Positions 52,959-56,425 of a DNA stretch of 56,425 bases are shown here, piece by piece; the first letter of the stretch is position 1; each line of letters begins with the position of its first letter. This DNA comes from an uncultured Lachnospiraceae bacterium. Its GTDB lineage: Bacteria > Bacillota > Clostridia > Lachnospirales > Lachnospiraceae. The translations under genes were made by a program, and so were the position numbers. The stretch spans positions 1-56,425 of the forward strand of contig CAJUMC010000009.1 in assembly GCA_910587085.1 (NCBI GenBank), written 5' to 3'. The notes beneath the pieces are model-generated. The model worked only from the letters and a program-made list of their open reading frames with translations. It ran no database searches and was not told the origin of the DNA.

Positions 52959-53603
52959 CTACTCGATATCCTGCAGAAATGTATTTTCATCGAACTCAAA
53001 ATCCCCGCAGCGGTAATCCCGGGATTCCCGCTCCTGCTTCTGCGGCAGATTCAGCTGCTCGTTCACCTCGCTGCGGTTTTCCGCCACAACATCCAGATGA
53101 TGCTTCAGCGCTGCAACCATATCCTCGCTCTTGGCGCGGGTTTCCTCGTAGGCGGATGCAACAACCCGTTCAACCTCGCTGAGCACCTCATTTGTGTAGG
53201 CGAGCGCGCCCGCGCGCACCTGCTCCGCCTCCTCCGCCGCTTCGCGCAGCATGCTCTGAGAGCGCAGCGTGGCATCCTGGATCAGATCGTTTGCATGCTC
53301 GTACGCCTGACGGGAGATCTCGTTTTCACTCACCAGCTGTCCGGCCTGCTCCTTGGCCTGATTGATAATCACCGCAGCCTTTTCCTCCGCATCCGCGATC
53401 AGAGCGTCCCGGTTCGCGATGATTTTCTGATAGCGTTTGATTTCATCCGGCAGCCGAAGGCGCAGCTCGTCCAGAAGATCATACATTTCATCCTTCGGCA
53501 CGATCAGCTTTGTCTGGGAGAGAGGCTGCATTTTGCACGACTCGATAAATTCGTAGATATCGTCAATCACCTGTTCAATTCTGCTGTTTGCTCCCATCGC
53601 CAT
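52959..53603 (-). CDS. Coiled-coil ATPase-like protein, DivIVA/AtpF-like
   Basis: A 214-residue, mostly helical protein with a long coiled coil: RYQKIIANRDALIADAEEKA, IINQAKEQAGQLVSENEI, HANDLIQDATLRSQSMLREA and EEAEQVRAGALAYTNEVL. Related clostridial genes are labelled ATPase or V-type subunit H because of coiled-coil similarity only; no nucleotide motif is present. It starts 2 bp after coaD, with an AAGGAG 9 nt before the ATG inside coaD's end. It may be a division or scaffold protein. Confidence 0.75.
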   Translation of the reverse strand: MAMGANSRIEQVIDDIYEFIESCKMQPLSQTKLIVPKDEMYDLLDELRLRLPDEIKRYQKIIANRDALIADAEEKAAVIINQAKEQAGQLVSENEISRQAYEHANDLIQDATLRSQSMLREAAEEAEQVRAGALAYTNEVLSEVERVVASAYEETRAKSEDMVAALKHHLDVVAENRSEVNEQLNLPQKQERESRDYRCGDFEFDENTFLQDIE

Positions 53604-53605
53604 CG

Positions 53606-54097
53606 CTACACACTCCTTATCGTCTTAAATTTTTCCAGTACGGCCGGCAGAATTTCTTCCGGCACAAATTTTATAATATCTCCGCCGTAGCTTGCCACCT
53701 CCTTGACGATGCTTGAACTCAGGTAGGAATATTTTACGCTCGTTGTGAGAAATACCGTATCAATTTCCGGCATCAGCGCATGGTTGGTCTGAGCGATCTG
53801 TATTTCGTATTCAAAATCGGTCACAGCGCGGAGCCCCCGGAACATTATGGTGGCGTTTCTGCTCCTGGCAAATTCCACAGTCAGCCCGTCAAACATCTCC
53901 ACCGATACGTTGGCCAGCTCTCCCGAAACCGCCCTCAGCATGTCCACCCTCTCCTGTGCAGAAAAAAGCGGTCTTTTGGCGCTGTTGTTCAATACCCCTA
54001 TAATCAGATGATCGACCATTTTTGCCGATCGTTTTATCACATCAAGATGCCCCAAGGTCACCGGATCGAAGCTCCCCGGATAAATTCCTGTAATCAT
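53606..54097 (-). CDS. coaD: Phosphopantetheine adenylyltransferase
   Basis: CoaD makes dephospho-CoA from 4'-phosphopantetheine and ATP. The 163 residues are typical: GIYPGSFDPVTLGHLDVI (HxGH-type motif TLGH), FRGLRAVTDFEYEIQIAQTN, and SYLSSSIVKEVASYGGDI. AGAGGA is 3-4 nt before ATG 54097. It follows rsmD by 35 bp. Confidence 0.97.
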   Translation of the reverse strand: MITGIYPGSFDPVTLGHLDVIKRSAKMVDHLIIGVLNNSAKRPLFSAQERVDMLRAVSGELANVSVEMFDGLTVEFARSRNATIMFRGLRAVTDFEYEIQIAQTNHALMPEIDTVFLTTSVKYSYLSSSIVKEVASYGGDIIKFVPEEILPAVLEKFKTIRSV

Positions 54098-54132
54098 ATT
54101 TCCTCTCATTCCGCCGTACAAACGGCCTTTCT

Positions 54133-54705
54133 CTATCTGCTCCCCGTATTTTCCTTCCGCATCAGAAACACATGCTTGCTTGTCCTGTATTTTTTTTCGC
54201 GGCTCACTTCAAAGCCGGATTCCTCCGCAGACGTAAAATCAGTCTCCAGGGCCTCCTCCGCTATCACCAGCGAATGTGCGCCGCATACCGGCGAATCCGC
54301 GAGAAGCTGAAGAATTCTTTCTGTCCAGCCTGTCCGGTAGGGAGGATCCATAAATATTATGTCGAACGGCTTCCCGTCCGCCTTCAGATACTGAAGAGCT
54401 CCGGCAGCGTCCATGGCAAGCACCTTTGCCCCGTCCTTCAGCCTCGTCCGCTTCAGATTTTCCTCGATGCACGAAAGCGCCGCCCTGTCCTGCTCTACAA
54501 AGACAGCCTGTCCGGCTCCCCGGCTCAGTGCCTCGATCCCAATCGCTCCGCTTCCTGCAAACAGATCCAGAAATCTGCAGTCCGCAAGCTCACGGCTGAT
54601 TATATTAAAAAGCGTTTCCTTTGTCCTGTCCGTCGTCGGCCTTGTGGCAAGGCCCGGCGGCGCGGCAAGCATTATTCTTCTTGCGCTGCCCGCTATCACT
54701 CTCAT
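54133..54705 (-). CDS. rsmD: 16S rRNA (guanine(966)-N(2))-methyltransferase
   Basis: RsmD methylates G966 of 16S rRNA. The 190 residues show MRVIAGSARR, RPTTDRTKETLFNII, the SAM site FLDLFAGSGAIGIEALSRGA and the catalytic DPPY (FMDPPYRTG). It begins a rsmD-coaD-coiled-coil operon. Confidence 0.96.
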   Translation of the reverse strand: MRVIAGSARRIMLAAPPGLATRPTTDRTKETLFNIISRELADCRFLDLFAGSGAIGIEALSRGAGQAVFVEQDRAALSCIEENLKRTRLKDGAKVLAMDAAGALQYLKADGKPFDIIFMDPPYRTGWTERILQLLADSPVCGAHSLVIAEEALETDFTSAEESGFEVSREKKYRTSKHVFLMRKENTGSR

Positions 54706-54762
54706 ACAAACCTCATCGCTGCCGCCGTACTCCGGGCGTCCGGCGCAGATCGTTTTTCTTTT

Positions 54763-54790
54763 ATTTTAGTGTATTATTTTTGATTGTCAA
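54763..54790 (-). promoter_or_regulatory. Promoter of rsmD-coaD operon
   Basis: TTGACA (54790-54785) and TAAAAT (54768-54763), 16-bp spacing on the minus strand, about 60 nt before the ATG. Confidence 0.72.
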
Positions 54791-54830
54791 CCGATTACCG
54801 GAACTTTTCTTCTGAAATATTTCCATATTT

Positions 54831-55670
54831 TTACATTTGTCGATAAAAAACGCGCTTTTTACAGCTTTCCCGAAGCCTGCATCCGGCACAGCTGCCCTTG
54901 CCGCAGCCGTCCGTCCATCCGCTGTCTGATTCAAAGGTTCTTTTCTTATTCGGATTATCTGCCGTTTCTCCGTCCGGCATCCGGGCCGTTTCCTCATGCG
55001 GATTCCGCGCTCCGTCCGCGTCCGGAAGCATGCCGAGAAAACCGGTCACGGATTTGGTAGGGATCAGCATCAAGGATTCGCTGCAGCCTAGTCCAAGCTC
55101 TTCCTCTGCTCTTGTCAGCCTCAGAACGTCGCGCTGCAGTGCCAGGGGAAGATCTCCATACCCGATTCCGAACAGCCAGTTCGGCCTCAGCTTTGGAAAA
55201 TCGGCCGCTGCCCTCTCCTCGAGCAGGCCGCGAAGCCGTTCAACCGCTGCGTTTGCCAGGGCGTCAAACAAAAGGGCAGAAAGCATGCTCTCCCCTTGAA
55301 GTCGTTCCATACACTTATCCACTTCTGCACCGAGTGTCAGGCAGGCACAGAGTACCAACTCGCAGCCTGCCAGATGATTCTCTATGGAACGGCCCGGCAG
55401 AATAAGACGCTCCCGCCCGAAGTCTGCAGCCGTTGTTCCCTCATCCGCTTCTTTCTGTTTTACGTTTTCTTCCCCCGGAAGCCTCGCGGCGACGTAGCGC
55501 CAGGCAGGCCGAAGCACGGCGCGCAGACGGCCGGCGCACTCCTGAAGCTCCTTTCGGATCTCCTCCGTCGGGCTGGCGCCGCCGTATCCAAGATAGCGCG
55601 CCGCTTCGTCAAAATCAATCAGCCTCCCGTATTCCGGTTCTTCCAGATAAACCGTGCGCTCCGTAATCAT
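54831..55670 (-). CDS. Standalone B12-dependent methionine synthase activation-domain protein
   Basis: The 279-residue protein corresponds to the reactivation domain of MetH, encoded separately as in many Clostridia. It shows VCACLTLGAEVDKCMERLQ, SALLFDALANAAVERLRGLLEERA, FGIGYGDLPLALQRDVLRL and the SAM-binding-type LIPTKSVTGFLG. A Cys cluster ends it (CGKGSCAGCRLRESC), separated from the core by a hydrophilic, poorly conserved 40-residue insert (about 215-255). No riboswitch is visible ahead. ATG 55670 is preferred over 55679 on spacing from AAAGG. Confidence 0.85.
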   Translation of the reverse strand: MITERTVYLEEPEYGRLIDFDEAARYLGYGGASPTEEIRKELQECAGRLRAVLRPAWRYVAARLPGEENVKQKEADEGTTAADFGRERLILPGRSIENHLAGCELVLCACLTLGAEVDKCMERLQGESMLSALLFDALANAAVERLRGLLEERAAADFPKLRPNWLFGIGYGDLPLALQRDVLRLTRAEEELGLGCSESLMLIPTKSVTGFLGMLPDADGARNPHEETARMPDGETADNPNKKRTFESDSGWTDGCGKGSCAGCRLRESCKKRVFYRQM

Positions 55671-55732
55671 TCCCCGCATCCTTTCCGTTCCTGCGCAGAT
55701 GCGCACATTCCGGCGCAAACGCACAACTGATT

Positions 55733-56425
55733 TTATTCTTCCATCTCGCAGCGGACAATCAGCCGCGTATCTCCGCTGTCCTCACAGGTTACAAGCGTCA
55801 GCACAGCCTTCTCATCGCCGGTATCCTCGATCACCCACAGCTCGGTGGGCTCCACAATAAAGGATTCCGTTACCCTGTATTCAAATTTCTGACCGCCGGC
55901 CTTTGTGATTACCACGGAATCGCCCTTTTTCAGCTGATCAACATTCTTGAAATACGGTCCCGAGTAACCGCCCCGGTGTCCTGCCAGCGCACAGTTTCCG
56001 AGCTCTCCAAGCCCCGCCGTATCCGATATATGGCCGATCGCCACACCGATATCCTCCGTCTCGGTTCCCTCGACAATTGCGTAGATCAGATCAATTGCTT
56101 CAATCTGGATCACCCCGATCACGGTGCGGTTGTTCAGCCGGTTCGGTTTATTCTCATTCTGGGAGTCCTCCTCCGGATTATCGCTGTTTCCGTCCGGATT
56201 CCCGCTGCTTCCGCCAAGGCCTTCCCCGTTTCCGCCCGGATTTTCGCTGCTTCCGCCGGAACCTTCCCCGCTTCCGCCCGGATTTTCGCTGCTTCCGCCG
56301 GAACCTTCCCCGCTTCCGCCCGGATTTTCGCTGCTTCCGCCGGAGCCTTCCCCGCTTCCGCCCGGATTTTCGCTGCTTCCGCCGGAGCCTTCCCCGCTTC
56401 CGCCCGGATTCCCGCTGCTTCCGCC
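55733..56425 (-). CDS. Class D-like sortase, 5' end off window
   Basis: This is a cysteine transpeptidase that links or processes surface proteins. The visible C-terminal part has the sortase motifs: catalytic His in ALAGHRGGYSG, active-site Cys in TLVTCEDSG and Arg in TRLIVRCEME; IGVIQIEAIDLIYAIVEGTE begins the fold at about 56122. The frame stays open to the right edge through repeats of a 14-residue unit GGSSENPGGSGEGS, five full copies (56216-56425) plus a partial one. This long Gly/Ser/Pro/Glu linker would precede the catalytic domain; the membrane anchor is expected outside the window. Linker length is likely to vary among strains. Confidence 0.85.
   Translation of the reverse strand, partial: GGSSGNPGGSGEGSGGSSENPGGSGEGSGGSSENPGGSGEGSGGSSENPGGSGEGSGGSSENPGGNGEGLGGSSGNPDGNSDNPEEDSQNENKPNRLNNRTVIGVIQIEAIDLIYAIVEGTETEDIGVAIGHISDTAGLGELGNCALAGHRGGYSGPYFKNVDQLKKGDSVVITKAGGQKFEYRVTESFIVEPTELWVIEDTGDEKAVLTLVTCEDSGDTRLIVRCEMEE
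56216..56425 (-). repeat. 42-bp tandem repeats encoding the sortase linker
   Basis: Five contiguous units of 42 bp fill 56216-56425 and continue off the window; the units differ at only a few positions (CTTCC/TTTCC, AACC/GCCT). Each encodes 14 residues. A further degenerate unit lies just before (56187-56215). Confidence 0.92.

Noticed and set aside
56187..56425. CRISPR or intergenic repeat
   Set aside because: 42-bp units are in frame with the sortase and encode a simple linker.

Overview
The window looks like chromosomal DNA from a spore-forming, G+C-moderate Clostridia member, most likely Lachnospiraceae. The evidence is the sporulation genes (spoVAD, spoVAE, ylbJ, a SpoIID-family gene), Firmicutes-type RNA switches (glmS ribozyme, lysine riboswitch), pta-ackA acetate fermentation, DUF4250 and YfhO proteins, and strong sigma-A promoters with purine-rich Shine-Dalgarno sites. 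I found no rRNA, tRNA, CRISPR array, insertion sequence or prophage. It reads as core chromosome with a few accessory loci.

Layout. 1-2655: glmS behind a glmS ribozyme and a long leader. 2753-7884 (minus): a membrane-anchored glycosidase-like DUF4015 protein followed by two paralogous secreted repeat proteins. 8044-10819 (minus): a SEC-C protein, a candidate structured RNA with a near-consensus promoter, a small membrane protein and rarA. 11002-15964: DUF4250, VanZ, a YigZ/IMPACT protein and a class A penicillin-binding protein with a Pro/Asn/Gly-rich tail. 16264-18782: spoVAE and spoVAD, divergent from a YihY/BrkB membrane protein. 18901-23504 (minus): a very large SpoIID-domain protein and a cytosolic diguanylate cyclase with a sugar-binding-like sensor. 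23852-24471: an AraC-type regulator that appears frameshifted.

24507-29583 (minus): a four-gene GldA/GldF/GldG/DUF4340 ABC system. 29853-32187 (minus): dapA-dapB under a lysine riboswitch, with identical 86-bp tandem repeats between the switch terminator and dapA. 32231-32869: a tandem OB-fold SSB. 33208-38630 (plus): a LytTR response regulator, a GHKL kinase and two translationally coupled ABC exporters. 38871-41206: a YprB-like nuclease, rpmF and the DUF177 gene. 41303-47600 (minus): two consecutive YfhO giants. 47727-49998 (minus): pta-ackA. 50368-52951: tmcAL and ylbJ. 52959-54705 (minus): rsmD-coaD-coiled-coil protein. 54831 to the right edge (minus): a B12-dependent MetH activation-domain protein and a class D-like sortase whose Gly/Ser linker is made of 42-bp repeats and runs off the window.

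Themes. Cell envelope functions dominate: glmS supplies amino sugar, dapA-dapB supply diaminopimelate/lysine, and PBP, YfhO, SpoIID, sortase and DUF4015 act at or outside the membrane. Least explained are the 86-bp repeat leader of dapA, the RNA locus between rarA and the SEC-C gene, the hairpin that buries the ylbJ ribosome-binding site, the kinase/regulator/double-ABC cassette with no visible peptide gene, and the secreted paralog pair.
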